Program-made: the position numbers and the translations under genes
The notes under the pieces: generated by a model
Told to the model about the DNA's origin: nothing
Databases searched by the model: none
The model's input: the letters and a program-made list of their open reading frames with translations, nothing else
Part shown: positions 14,447 through 22,931 of the stretch, one piece after another
Layout of the letters: each line of letters opens with the position of its first letter
Numbering within the stretch: position 1 is the first letter of the stretch
Origin: JANOXC01 sp031418215
GTDB taxonomy: Bacteria; Bacteroidota; Bacteroidia; AKYH767-A; OLB10
Assembly (NCBI GenBank): GCA_031418215.1
Contig: JANOXC010000083.1
Span: forward strand, 1 to 26,769
Length of the DNA: 26,769 bases
Reading direction: 5' to 3'

Positions 14447-16552
14447 ATGCCTTCCAGTTATTTAGACAGTCCTATTGAATACCTTAAAGGTGTAGGCCCA
14501 CACAGAGGAGAAATACTGAAAAAGGAACTGGGCATTTTTACTTTTCGCGATCTGCTGCATCATTTTCCTTTCCGTTATGTTGATCGTTCGCGCTTTTATA
14601 CTATTTCAGAAATGAATGAAGAGCTGCCTTACATTCAATTGAAGGGAGTTGTTAAGCAAATCACTCCACATGGCGGAAAGCGCATTACCAGGCTCGTTGC
14701 GCAATTCGCTGATGAAACAGGAAGCATTGAGCTAATTTGGTTTCAAGGGATCAAGTGGATGCGTGACATTTTAAAGGTGGGCAAGCAATATGTTGTGTTT
14801 GGAAAACCTACGCTTTTTAACAGTAGGTTTAACATTGTACATCCCGAAATTGAAGAATATACCCCGGAAACTGCAAAAGCAGGAGGTGTGCTGCAGGGTG
14901 TTTACGGAACAACGGAAAAGTGTAAAGCACTTAGCCTCGACAGTAAAGGTATTTTGAAGTTGCAAAAAATGTTGTTGTCAGGGTTGCCGAGCACACTTGC
15001 TGAATCATTGCCAACTTCCATTATATATAGTGAAAAATTAATGCCACTACGGGAAGCCTATGTCAATATTCATCTTCCGGCAAATGCTGCATTGTTACAG
15101 CAAGCGGAACAACGTTTAAAATTTGAAGAGCTTTTTCTTATTCAATTAAGGTTGTTGAAGAGTAAGCAATTGCGAATGGAGAAAACGAGTGGCAAAAGGT
15201 TTGATAAAATCGGTGATTATTTTAATACATTTTATCACGAGCACCTGCCTTTTGAATTAACCGGAGCACAAAAAAGAGTGTTAAAAGAAATTCGACACGA
15301 TTGCGGGTCAGGAAAACAGATGAATCGTTTGTTGCAGGGCGATGTTGGCAGTGGAAAAACAGTAGTAGCCCTTTTAGCAATGTTGATGTCGCTTGATAAT
15401 GGCTATCAAAGCTGCTTGATGGCACCAACGGAAATTCTGGCAACACAACATTTTACTACGATCACCAATTTGTTGCAGGGATTGCAAGTGAATATTGCTT
15501 TTCTGACAGGGAGCACCAAGGCAGCAGAGCGAAAAAGGATTCTTGCGGGATTACAATCAGGAGAAATAAATATTTTGATTGGTACACATGCTTTGATTGA
15601 AGATGATGTTCAATTTATCAATGCCGGATTGGTGGTGATTGATGAGCAACACCGTTTTGGCGTTCAGCAACGTGCCAGTTTATGGATGAAAACAAAAGAA
15701 CCTCCTCATGTACTGGTGATGACGGCCACACCAATACCACGCACACTTGCCATGACACTTTATGGCGATCTTGATGTGTCGGCACTCGATGAAATGCCGG
15801 CAGGACGTAAACCGGTAAAAACTGTTCATCGCTTTGAGTCGCAGCGCCTGGCGGTGATTGGTTTTATGCGGGAACAGATCAGCTTGGGAAGACAGATATA
15901 TATTGTTTATCCATTAATTGAAGAATCGGAAAAATTGGATCTTAATAATTTAATGGAAGGCTTTGAAAGTATCAGTCGCGATTTTCCTTTACCTGATTAT
16001 CGCGTAAGTGTAGTGCATGGCAGGATGAAAGCAAAAGACAAAGAAACAGAGATGCAACGATTTAAATCCGGTCAAACACACATCATGGTTGCCACAACAG
16101 TTATTGAAGTAGGTGTTGATGTGCCCAATGCTTCTGTGATGATTATTGAAAATGCCGAGCGCTTTGGATTATCACAATTGCATCAACTAAGAGGCAGGGT
16201 AGGGCGGGGAGCTGAACAAAGTTATTGCATCCTCATCACAGGGGATAAAAAAGGTAATGATGCACGCAAGCGTATGAAAATCATGTGTGATACTACCAAT
16301 GGATTTGAGATTGCAGAAATGGATTTGCAGTTGCGTGGACCCGGCGATTTAACAGGCACGCAACAAAGCGGAATATTGGATTTGCATATTGCCGATTTAG
16401 CCAAGGATCAAAAAATTCTGGAGCGGGCCCGTGAAGTAGCGGTAAATATTTTGACAAATGATGCAAACCTTTTGCTGCCGGAAAATAATTTATTGAAGGA
16501 GAAGTTGAATCATTATGAAAGGCAACAGGCGAATTTTAGTAGGGTCAGTTAA
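14447..16552 (+). CDS. recG: ATP-dependent DNA helicase RecG
   Basis: Branch-migrating helicase that processes stalled forks and Holliday junctions. I chose ATG 14447 (701 residues); two upstream in-frame TTG codons would add two residues. The N-terminal wedge and OB region includes SPIEYLKGVGPHRGEIL and RDLLHHFPFRYVDRS. Helicase motifs: LLQGDVGSGKTVVALLA (Walker A, about residue 297), APTEILATQH, IDEQHRFGVQQR (DEQH box, about 398), TATPIPRTLAMT (about 425), VVHGRM, VATTVIEVGVDVPNA and QLRGRVGRG (about 582). The C-terminal MDLQLRGPGDLTGTQQSG block is diagnostic of RecG. The stop codon lies 4 bp before the left arm of the GxxExxY element. Full-length and intact. Confidence 0.97.
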   Translation: MPSSYLDSPIEYLKGVGPHRGEILKKELGIFTFRDLLHHFPFRYVDRSRFYTISEMNEELPYIQLKGVVKQITPHGGKRITRLVAQFADETGSIELIWFQGIKWMRDILKVGKQYVVFGKPTLFNSRFNIVHPEIEEYTPETAKAGGVLQGVYGTTEKCKALSLDSKGILKLQKMLLSGLPSTLAESLPTSIIYSEKLMPLREAYVNIHLPANAALLQQAEQRLKFEELFLIQLRLLKSKQLRMEKTSGKRFDKIGDYFNTFYHEHLPFELTGAQKRVLKEIRHDCGSGKQMNRLLQGDVGSGKTVVALLAMLMSLDNGYQSCLMAPTEILATQHFTTITNLLQGLQVNIAFLTGSTKAAERKRILAGLQSGEINILIGTHALIEDDVQFINAGLVVIDEQHRFGVQQRASLWMKTKEPPHVLVMTATPIPRTLAMTLYGDLDVSALDEMPAGRKPVKTVHRFESQRLAVIGFMREQISLGRQIYIVYPLIEESEKLDLNNLMEGFESISRDFPLPDYRVSVVHGRMKAKDKETEMQRFKSGQTHIMVATTVIEVGVDVPNASVMIIENAERFGLSQLHQLRGRVGRGAEQSYCILITGDKKGNDARKRMKIMCDTTNGFEIAEMDLQLRGPGDLTGTQQSGILDLHIADLAKDQKILERAREVAVNILTNDANLLLPENNLLKEKLNHYERQQANFSRVS

Positions 16553-16556
16553 AAAA

Positions 16557-16598
16557 TGTCTGAACCACTGATTCGGTTGATTAAAATGATTTTTATGA
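16557..16598. repeat. Left inverted-repeat arm of the GxxExxY element
   Basis: Starts TGTCTGAACCACTGATT and continues with nonamers carrying TTGATT and ATGATT at 9-bp spacing. It lies in the 61 bp between the recG stop and the GxxExxY start. Confidence 0.8.
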
Positions 16599-16613
16599 AA
16601 AAAAGAGCAGCGT

Positions 16614-17009
16614 ATGATTAAATTACAATATAAATATTCTGAGCTAACAGGTAGAATTATAGGTTCAGCCATGGAAGTACATAAGTTGCTTGGAAATGGT
16701 TTTCAGGAAGTAATTTATCAACGAGCTTTAGGAAAAGAAATGTCTATTCAGGGCTTAGTATTTAACAGAGAATTTGAAATGCCTATTTTTTATAAGGATG
16801 AGCGTATTGGAACAAGGCGTGTTGATTTTTTAGTTGCAGGTATTATTTCTGTTGAGATTAAAGCCGTAACAAAACTGGAGGATGTACATTTAGCACAAGC
16901 CATTCATTACCTGGAAGCTTACAATTTGGAAATCGGATTATTATTAAATTTTGGAGCAAATAGTTTAGAATTTAAAAGACTTATTAACTCAAAATATAAG
17001 CAATCATAA
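16614..17009 (+). CDS. GxxExxY protein (PD-(D/E)XK-like fold)
   Basis: A 131-residue protein of the GxxExxY family, common in Bacteroidota and other environmental bacteria and of unknown function. The naming motif is GFQEVIY at residues 29-35. A PD-(D/E)XK nuclease-like core can be read: Asp71 in RRVDFLV and Glu81-x-Lys83 in VEIKAV, preceded by a typical helix (SAMEVHKLLGNG). The C-terminal half, HLAQAIHYLEAYNLEIGLLLNFGANSLEFKRL, is highly characteristic. Nuclease activity has not been established for the family and is only inferred from the fold. The gene sits alone between two inverted repeats that separate recG from ispF, and its stop codon overlaps the right arm. It looks like cargo of, or a partner to, that element rather than part of either neighbour's operon. 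Confidence 0.9.
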   Translation: MIKLQYKYSELTGRIIGSAMEVHKLLGNGFQEVIYQRALGKEMSIQGLVFNREFEMPIFYKDERIGTRRVDFLVAGIISVEIKAVTKLEDVHLAQAIHYLEAYNLEIGLLLNFGANSLEFKRLINSKYKQS

Positions 17010-17045
17010 AAATCAATAAAATCTGTTAAATCAGCGGTTCAGACA
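17004..17045. repeat. Right inverted-repeat arm of the GxxExxY element
   Basis: On the minus strand it starts TGTCTGAACCGCTGATTT and continues with CAGATT, TTGATT and ATGATT at 9-bp spacing. It contains both the GxxExxY stop codon and, on the other strand, the TGA stop of ispF (17039-17041). Confidence 0.8.
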
Positions 17046-17521
17046 ATTTTTTCAATCAGCGCCACAGCATAAGCTGCAACCCCTTCCTCCCTTCCTACAT
17101 AGCCCATTTTTTCATTAGTAGTAGCTTTTATGGAGATTTCAGAAACAGTAATTTGCATGATTGCTGCTAACACTTTTCTCATCTCTTCAACATGTGTATT
17201 GATCTTAGGTTTTTCGAGGCAAAGTGTTACATCAACATTACCAACAGCATAATTTTCTTTTGATAGTAATGCCATAACGCGGCTTAATAATATTTTGCTG
17301 TCAATGCCTTTGAATTCAGATGCAGTATCCGGAAACTGGTTGCCTATATCACGGAGGCCGGCAGCACCAAGCAATGCATCACAAATTGCATGTATTACAA
17401 CATCGGCATCTGAATGTCCTGCAGCACCTTTCTCATGTTTTATAACAATGCCGCCCAATGAAAAGGGCAGACCTTCCTGAAGTTGGTGAACATCAAATCC
17501 AAAGCCAACTCTTATTTTCAT
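17039..17521 (-). CDS. ispF: 2-C-methyl-D-erythritol 2,4-cyclodiphosphate synthase
   Basis: Enzyme of the MEP isoprenoid pathway that cyclises 4-diphosphocytidyl-methylerythritol 2-phosphate with release of CMP. At 160 residues it is of normal length. Metal ligands are Asp10 and His12 in RVGFGFDVHQL and His44 in VVIHAICDALLGA; GHSDAD (35-40), RDIGNQFPDT (57-66) and the closing EGVAAYAVALI are family hallmarks. It lies 26 bp downstream of porV on the same strand and is probably co-transcribed with porU-porV. The final Val codon and the TGA stop fall inside the conserved end of the neighbouring inverted repeat, so the element abuts or trimmed the gene's 3' end without visibly harming it. Confidence 0.97.
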   Translation of the reverse strand: MKIRVGFGFDVHQLQEGLPFSLGGIVIKHEKGAAGHSDADVVIHAICDALLGAAGLRDIGNQFPDTASEFKGIDSKILLSRVMALLSKENYAVGNVDVTLCLEKPKINTHVEEMRKVLAAIMQITVSEISIKATTNEKMGYVGREEGVAAYAVALIEKIV

Positions 17522-17547
17522 TATATATATAATTGTAAAAAATGGAA

Positions 17548-18762
17548 TTACTCCCCGTCTTTGGCTTTATTCTGATCATCCAAAGCATCGAAATCAAACG
17601 ACAAAGTAAAATGCAATGTGTTCTCTAAAGGATTTCGTTGTTCTGTAGGAATTAAATATGCCAGATCAATCCCAAAAACATTGTAACGCAAGCCCACACC
17701 CAATGTAAAATATTGTCGGTTACCTTTTAATTTGTTTTCATAAAAATAACCACCACGAAAAGCAAACTGCTTGTCGTACCAATACTCCATACCAAAAGCA
17801 ATGTTTACTTCCTGAAGTTCTTCCTTACCACCTCCCGGAGCATCGCTGAAGGACTGGAAAATTCCCTGTGCAACACTTACGTCAGGATCTTGACCATAAA
17901 TAATAAGGTCGCCCGTACCTGTTCCGGTTGTGTCTGAACCATAAATCGGTGGAGTAGGGACTAACAGTTTGTTGAAGTCGAGATGAAAGGCAAGTTCATT
18001 GTATTCATTCAGCTTCATCTTTAATCCGGGACCAATACGCAGGTTTGTTGGAATAAAGTTTTTAGTTCCTGTTTCAGTATATGAAATTTTAGCACCTATG
18101 TTGGAAATGTTGAAACCGGAAGTGAATACAGCTTCTTTATTCCCTATTTCAATATCTTGCTGGAAATATCCTGAAACGTCGGCAGCAACAGTGTTACCCG
18201 CTTTGGAAGCGGATCCTTGAACATCGATGCCACCTGTAAGGTTGGAGTGAATATAACGCAGCGCTATTCCGCCTGAGAAATTCTTACTAAGTTTACGGGA
18301 GTAGGAAAGATCAAGTGCAAACTCATTGGGTTTAAAATCCCTTAACACATCACCTTTGTCATTGGTAAAGGTGATATTTCCAAGTGAGAAATAGCGAAGT
18401 GAGCCGCCAATTGCCTGACCATTTTGTAAACGTGAATAACCTCCAACATAACCGATAAAAATATCATTTACCAATGCTTTCAGCCATGGTGTATAGGAAA
18501 CAGAAAAACCTGATTTTTTTTCAACGAAGGCCAGCTTTGATGGATTCCAGTGATTAGAGTTCGCGTCAGGAGCAGATGAAACACCTTGGTCACCCATGCC
18601 GCCTGCTCTTGCATCAGGAGAGATCATTAAGAAAGGCACAGCAGTGGTAATGGTATTCATTTGACCTAACAGATTGCTCTTATCTGTTGTTTGGGCAACA
18701 ACGGGTTTAACCATTGCAGGCAATATCAACAGGATTGCAATTTTCTTTATTGAATTCATCAT
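17548..18762 (-). CDS. porV: Type IX secretion outer-membrane protein PorV (LptO)
   Basis: Beta-barrel of the FadL/PorV group that receives T9SS cargo from the translocon and shuttles it to the PorU attachment complex. It is 404 residues with a signal peptide ending near VVAQ (24). The conserved opening TTAVPFLMISPDARAGGMGD is followed by VSSAPDANSNHWNPSKLAF, a block found in nearly all PorV proteins, then SYTPWLKALVNDIFIGYVGG. The remainder is strand-rich and alternates aromatic and polar residues, ending NTLHFTLSFDFDAL, a plausible barrel closing strand. It follows porU by 72 bp and precedes ispF by 26 bp on the same strand. The porU-porV pairing is conserved across gliding and T9SS-bearing Bacteroidota. 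Confidence 0.95.
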   Translation of the reverse strand: MMNSIKKIAILLILPAMVKPVVAQTTDKSNLLGQMNTITTAVPFLMISPDARAGGMGDQGVSSAPDANSNHWNPSKLAFVEKKSGFSVSYTPWLKALVNDIFIGYVGGYSRLQNGQAIGGSLRYFSLGNITFTNDKGDVLRDFKPNEFALDLSYSRKLSKNFSGGIALRYIHSNLTGGIDVQGSASKAGNTVAADVSGYFQQDIEIGNKEAVFTSGFNISNIGAKISYTETGTKNFIPTNLRIGPGLKMKLNEYNELAFHLDFNKLLVPTPPIYGSDTTGTGTGDLIIYGQDPDVSVAQGIFQSFSDAPGGGKEELQEVNIAFGMEYWYDKQFAFRGGYFYENKLKGNRQYFTLGVGLRYNVFGIDLAYLIPTEQRNPLENTLHFTLSFDFDALDDQNKAKDGE

Positions 18763-18834
18763 TAACTAGTCAATTTATTTATTGTAAAAAAGAAGGGTCG
18801 CAAATATAACGATAAATGGACTGAAAAGGTTACC

Positions 18835-21800
18835 TTATTTCAGTACAACAAGTCGTTCAAATTTATCAGCAGTTTCACCATCTGCTGTTTTTACTTTAAC
18901 TCTATAGATGTAGACCCCTTTGCCAATGCGGTCTCCGAAGTCATCCCTGCCATCCCATTCAAGTGAATAATTCCGGAATCCTTCATTTACCAAATACTTA
19001 TCCAATGTCTTCACCAGTTTGCCGGTAACAGTAAAAACCTGAACCTGAACCCACATGGAGATACCGGGTTTATTGTGTTCAAACATAAAGGTAGTATGCG
19101 TTGTAAACGGATTTGGATAATTAAGTACGTGTTGCAATGCCAGCTCAGCTGATTCTGCCACAACAAATTCCGTTGAAACTTTAGATGAATTATTATTAAT
19201 GTCCCATGCTTTAAGTTCTAATGTATGTCTGCCTGCACTAATGTTTTCCATTGGGTAACGCACACTGCCTTTTTGAAAATTATCCAGGTCTGACTCATAA
19301 TAATCGTTCAATATGAAAAGGTTTTTCTGATCACCATCCAATGTTGCTGTTATATCATGTCCTATTCCATTTCCAACAGTGTTAATACCACTTGAATCAT
19401 CTAATACTGCATAAATATCAGGTTGGTTATTGGTCAGCCCGCCAAAAACAAAATCATCACTGTTCATGTATAATTTTATTTTCGGGCCATTGTCATCATT
19501 AATGCCACTGGCATTAAGTCCTCCAATAGAAAAGTTTTCATCATAGCCCATTGCATCTTCGGTTCCGTTTTGTGCATAATAACTTAGGCGACCGCTTCCA
19601 TACTGGTAGCCAATATCTTTTGGAACAATAAATGAACAGGAAAAGTCACCATTGATTACGCTTGCTTTTCCTCTATATATAATATTCTTCCTTAACTTGA
19701 AGGTGTAGGGCCCACTTTCCGGATCGTTTTGCAGTGTGTTAATGGAAACTTCTTTATCAAAAATAGTTGGATAAACCACACCGTTGAAAGTGGTTAACGG
19801 CTGACCAGCTGCATCTGTAACTTTTCCTTTTACAGTGATACGGCTCAGGCCCTGAAGTGTATCTGCATTTTGTTGTGTCGTGGTATTTAAAATAGCAGTC
19901 GTTTTGATTTTATATTTTGGATAAGCCAGACGTAATGCAGGGTCACCAAGCAGTACAAAATTCTCAACACCTGCGTTATCAAATTTAGTAAGACGGTAAA
20001 TGTCTCCCATTCGTGGCATTTCACCATTGATAGGGTCAAATAAATGGCGAACAAAAGAAGTGTTGAGGCTTTCATTGGTGCTTACAAAAGCAACACGTGC
20101 AGTAGTATATAATCCAATAGCCCCGCCTTTTGGATTTAACAGCACAAGCTCACCGGCAGAAATTCTTTGCGGATCATCGTATCTGCTGAATTCACAAGTT
20201 GCCGTAACAAAAGCAGGTAAATTATTTAAATTGTGCCATGAATTGATCATAGGTATTGTAAGGATTTGCTCATGCGCCCATCCTACTTCCCCTCCATGGC
20301 CTGTATAATTAATGAGCAATGCGCCTTTTTCAACGCGGCGCGAAATGGCGTCATTCACTTCCGGATAACGCTTACCGCCGGGAGTGGAAACTCGTTGGTA
20401 AGCATCTATATTTATTTTATCAATATTGTATTCAGGATGTGTAGTTACAATGTTGTTCAGCACACGTTCTGATTGACCAATATGCGTAATACCATCTTTA
20501 TCATCAGCAATAAAACAAAGCACGTTTCGCCAGTCGCCAAGGCGCGTGTCATTGCTGTTTCCTGAAGTGGAATAAATAATCACCTTATCCACCATAGCTT
20601 TTCCTTCATTAATACTTTTAACGGGAAACCGTCCAATGCCAATATCTACTTTACCACTCAATGAAAAATCACCTTCATTATTATCCATGAAGCCAAAAAA
20701 ATCATCAGTAGCATACGAGCTTAGCACGGATAATGAATTATCTCCTTCATAGGTGGGCACGAAATCGGTGTTGTCGGATATACGGTTTTTGTAATCATAA
20801 GAGGCATCACCAAAGAGTAAAAGGTATCTTGGAATATCTGTTGTAACAAGTGCACGGTCATAAAACATTTTTGCAAAATCACGTATTGCAGAAACATCTT
20901 TTTTCCCGCTGCTAAATTCATTATATATAGTTGAAGTTGATGCTACATTTACTCGTAAATTGCTTACTGTACGATGAAAGTCAGCGAGCCGCTCTGCTTC
21001 GGGTAGAAATTCAGTATTGGCAATGATGAGATAATCTGCTGCGGGTAATGCATGCAGGTTTTGATTGGCAACCATACCACTTGCATACGGTAACTTATAG
21101 GCGTCTTTTGTAAAAGCAATAAATTCTGATGCGCCATTCGTTGAAGGAGCAGTGATAAAATTCAGTTTGCCGGTCTGAGGAACAACAAAAGATTGTTCGA
21201 ATATGTTAAAAGGATCGCTTATATTCCAAATTGAAACACCATTGGATCCGGATGACATTACAAAGTCGATATTGGAAGTTGAAGTATGATAATCTCTGAA
21301 ATAAAATTCAGTACCGCTAAAAACCAGGTTTCGTTTGACATTTAACTCTATATAATTTAGCCAGCCATTACTCTGTGAATTATAAGGTTGAAACTCATAA
21401 TTAACAGCAACAGTAGAAGAAACAGGATTGAATGTTGCGGTCAATTCTGATGGTCTGGCAAAATCGCTGAGCTGATCGGTTCCCACTTCAGAAACCACAT
21501 GATTAATTATGGTAATGTTATTATACTTCACATTAAAACGGCTGCTCGCAGCAACACTGGGCTGACCATCTGGAGTACGTCCGATTACACTGGACTTTAT
21601 ATATGCCAGTGAATCAGTAATGATATTTGGAAAATTAAATGAATATTGCTGACTGGCATTGAGGTCGAATGATTCTCCATACCACTCCCTGCCCGATTTA
21701 ATAAAGTTATAATCGTTTTTTTCGTTGAAAGCATAATCAGTAAAGGAGTTTACCAATCTGTCAGTTGGTGAAGAAGCCAAAGAATTTATTTTGTTAATAC

Positions 21801-22686
21801 GCTTTGGAGCACCGGCCGCAGAAAAAGTAATAAAATAATAAGCAGAATCACTATATATATTGCGCTGATGGTGGTAGCGGTTATCGGAAGTATTATAATT
21901 CCATCGGTCAGGGCCTTGTCCATAGAACAAAAAATAATCTGACTGGTCGAATTGTCCGTTCAGATTAGCATCAACCACTTCAATGCTATTTTCTTGCAGA
22001 TCATCGTAACGCGTTGAAAAATTTAATTGTGGAACCATCCCTCCGCCATTACCATACAATCGAATATTACCTAATTGCATTGAATTAGATTCCACTCCCA
22101 TATTCCTCAGAAAAGAATAAGTTACTTTATAGATACCGTCATTGGTCAAAGCAATTTTAAACCAATCGCCACTGGCTAAAACGGAACTTGATGCAAAAGA
22201 ATTTAACTGAGGGAAGGCAACCCGATTATTATTGCCGGTATACTTATAAGCCAGCGTTGCACTGATCAGTTTTTCATAAGTGCCGGTGGAGGGGTTTTTT
22301 CTGATTGGAATAAATGTTACCTCTAAATGTGGCTTCTTGCGCGAAAAAACAACAGAAGTCCGTATTGTTATTTCAGTATTTGTGATTCCGGCTACATTCG
22401 TTTTTAATTCCGCTTCTCCGAGTTTTTCGAATTGTTGGTTCAATAATTCGATGGATGGTATTTCATCACCAATATTGGATGGCTTTGAAACAGAATAAAA
22501 GGGTAAAACAGTTTGAGAAAGTCTGTAACTTGCACCTTCGAACTTTAAAACGGGTAAATCTTCATTATTGGTTCCAATAACGGGAATTGTCCAGTTAAGT
22601 ATGATTTGTTCGGTATCTTTATTTTGGGCATTGGATTCAGAGAAGCTTAAAAAAAGTAATAAAAAGGCAATCGTTGCTTTTGTCAT
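18835..22686 (-). CDS. porU: Type IX secretion system sortase PorU (C25 gingipain-like peptidase)
   Basis: Cell-surface cysteine protease that removes T9SS sorting tails and attaches cargo to lipopolysaccharide. I chose the Met whose codon ends at 22686 (1283 residues) because it begins a clean signal peptide, MTKATIAFLLLFLSFSESNAQ; an in-frame ATG at 22782 would add 32 residues with no signal character. The peptidase C25 domain spans roughly residues 570-920, with the catalytic His in NYTGHGGEVGWAHE (about 797) and Cys in VTATCEFSRYDDP (about 831); LLLFGDASYDYKNR and KVDIGIGRFPV are family blocks. The C-terminal FlgD-like/sorting-type domain (YPNPFTTHTTFMF, then GKGVYIYRVKVK) is typical. It leads the porU-porV-ispF run, divergent from porP. 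Confidence 0.94.
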   Translation of the reverse strand: MTKATIAFLLLFLSFSESNAQNKDTEQIILNWTIPVIGTNNEDLPVLKFEGASYRLSQTVLPFYSVSKPSNIGDEIPSIELLNQQFEKLGEAELKTNVAGITNTEITIRTSVVFSRKKPHLEVTFIPIRKNPSTGTYEKLISATLAYKYTGNNNRVAFPQLNSFASSSVLASGDWFKIALTNDGIYKVTYSFLRNMGVESNSMQLGNIRLYGNGGGMVPQLNFSTRYDDLQENSIEVVDANLNGQFDQSDYFLFYGQGPDRWNYNTSDNRYHHQRNIYSDSAYYFITFSAAGAPKRINKINSLASSPTDRLVNSFTDYAFNEKNDYNFIKSGREWYGESFDLNASQQYSFNFPNIITDSLAYIKSSVIGRTPDGQPSVAASSRFNVKYNNITIINHVVSEVGTDQLSDFARPSELTATFNPVSSTVAVNYEFQPYNSQSNGWLNYIELNVKRNLVFSGTEFYFRDYHTSTSNIDFVMSSGSNGVSIWNISDPFNIFEQSFVVPQTGKLNFITAPSTNGASEFIAFTKDAYKLPYASGMVANQNLHALPAADYLIIANTEFLPEAERLADFHRTVSNLRVNVASTSTIYNEFSSGKKDVSAIRDFAKMFYDRALVTTDIPRYLLLFGDASYDYKNRISDNTDFVPTYEGDNSLSVLSSYATDDFFGFMDNNEGDFSLSGKVDIGIGRFPVKSINEGKAMVDKVIIYSTSGNSNDTRLGDWRNVLCFIADDKDGITHIGQSERVLNNIVTTHPEYNIDKINIDAYQRVSTPGGKRYPEVNDAISRRVEKGALLINYTGHGGEVGWAHEQILTIPMINSWHNLNNLPAFVTATCEFSRYDDPQRISAGELVLLNPKGGAIGLYTTARVAFVSTNESLNTSFVRHLFDPINGEMPRMGDIYRLTKFDNAGVENFVLLGDPALRLAYPKYKIKTTAILNTTTQQNADTLQGLSRITVKGKVTDAAGQPLTTFNGVVYPTIFDKEVSINTLQNDPESGPYTFKLRKNIIYRGKASVINGDFSCSFIVPKDIGYQYGSGRLSYYAQNGTEDAMGYDENFSIGGLNASGINDDNGPKIKLYMNSDDFVFGGLTNNQPDIYAVLDDSSGINTVGNGIGHDITATLDGDQKNLFILNDYYESDLDNFQKGSVRYPMENISAGRHTLELKAWDINNNSSKVSTEFVVAESAELALQHVLNYPNPFTTHTTFMFEHNKPGISMWVQVQVFTVTGKLVKTLDKYLVNEGFRNYSLEWDGRDDFGDRIGKGVYIYRVKVKTADGETADKFERLVVLK

Positions 22687-22786
22687 GTATGAATTTACCT
22701 TTTCAGCCACATTATTGCAAGTTTTATTATCTTTAATGCTCCGATTAGTAAGATTTAAATTAATATGCGGAATTTGGAACATCTAA

Positions 22787-22900
22787 AAAAATATATTTGT
22801 GGTGTAATTATGAGTGAGCTAAAATAGGCTAGTTAAATTAAAGTTCGGGTTTTGAACGGTTAGTAGATTTAATTATTGCAATAGTGAAACAAAATTAGGG
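22787..22900. promoter_or_regulatory. Divergent porU / porP promoter region
   Basis: The 149-bp spacer before the longest porU frame holds one TAnnTTTG match per strand: TATATTTG on plus at 22792-22799, for porP, and TAATTTTG on minus at 22890-22897, for porU. Neither has a TTTG -33 element at ideal spacing. The two would give overlapping divergent leaders. Confidence 0.35.
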
Positions 22901-22931
22901 CTAATCGTATAAATCTTTACAGAAACAAGGA

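Larger units (their letters stand above)
16557..17045 (+). mobile_element. Putative non-autonomous element: GxxExxY gene with 42-bp inverted repeats
   Basis: The left arm 16557-16598 and right arm 17004-17045 are inverted repeats matching at 33 of 42 positions, with identical outer ends (TGTCTGAACC) and inner ends (TGATTTTTATGA). Within each arm a TGATT-like core recurs every 9 bp (CTGATTnnn, TTGATTnnn, ATGATTnnn). The only gene inside is a GxxExxY protein. There is no transposase and no target duplication beyond an A/T run on each side. The right end overlaps the last codons of ispF. Mobility is an inference from the repeat architecture. Confidence 0.5.

Noticed and set aside
16551..17052. 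Target-site duplication around the GxxExxY element
   Set aside because: The flanks are AAAAAA on the left and ATTTTTT on the right; these extend the inverted repeat rather than forming a direct duplication.
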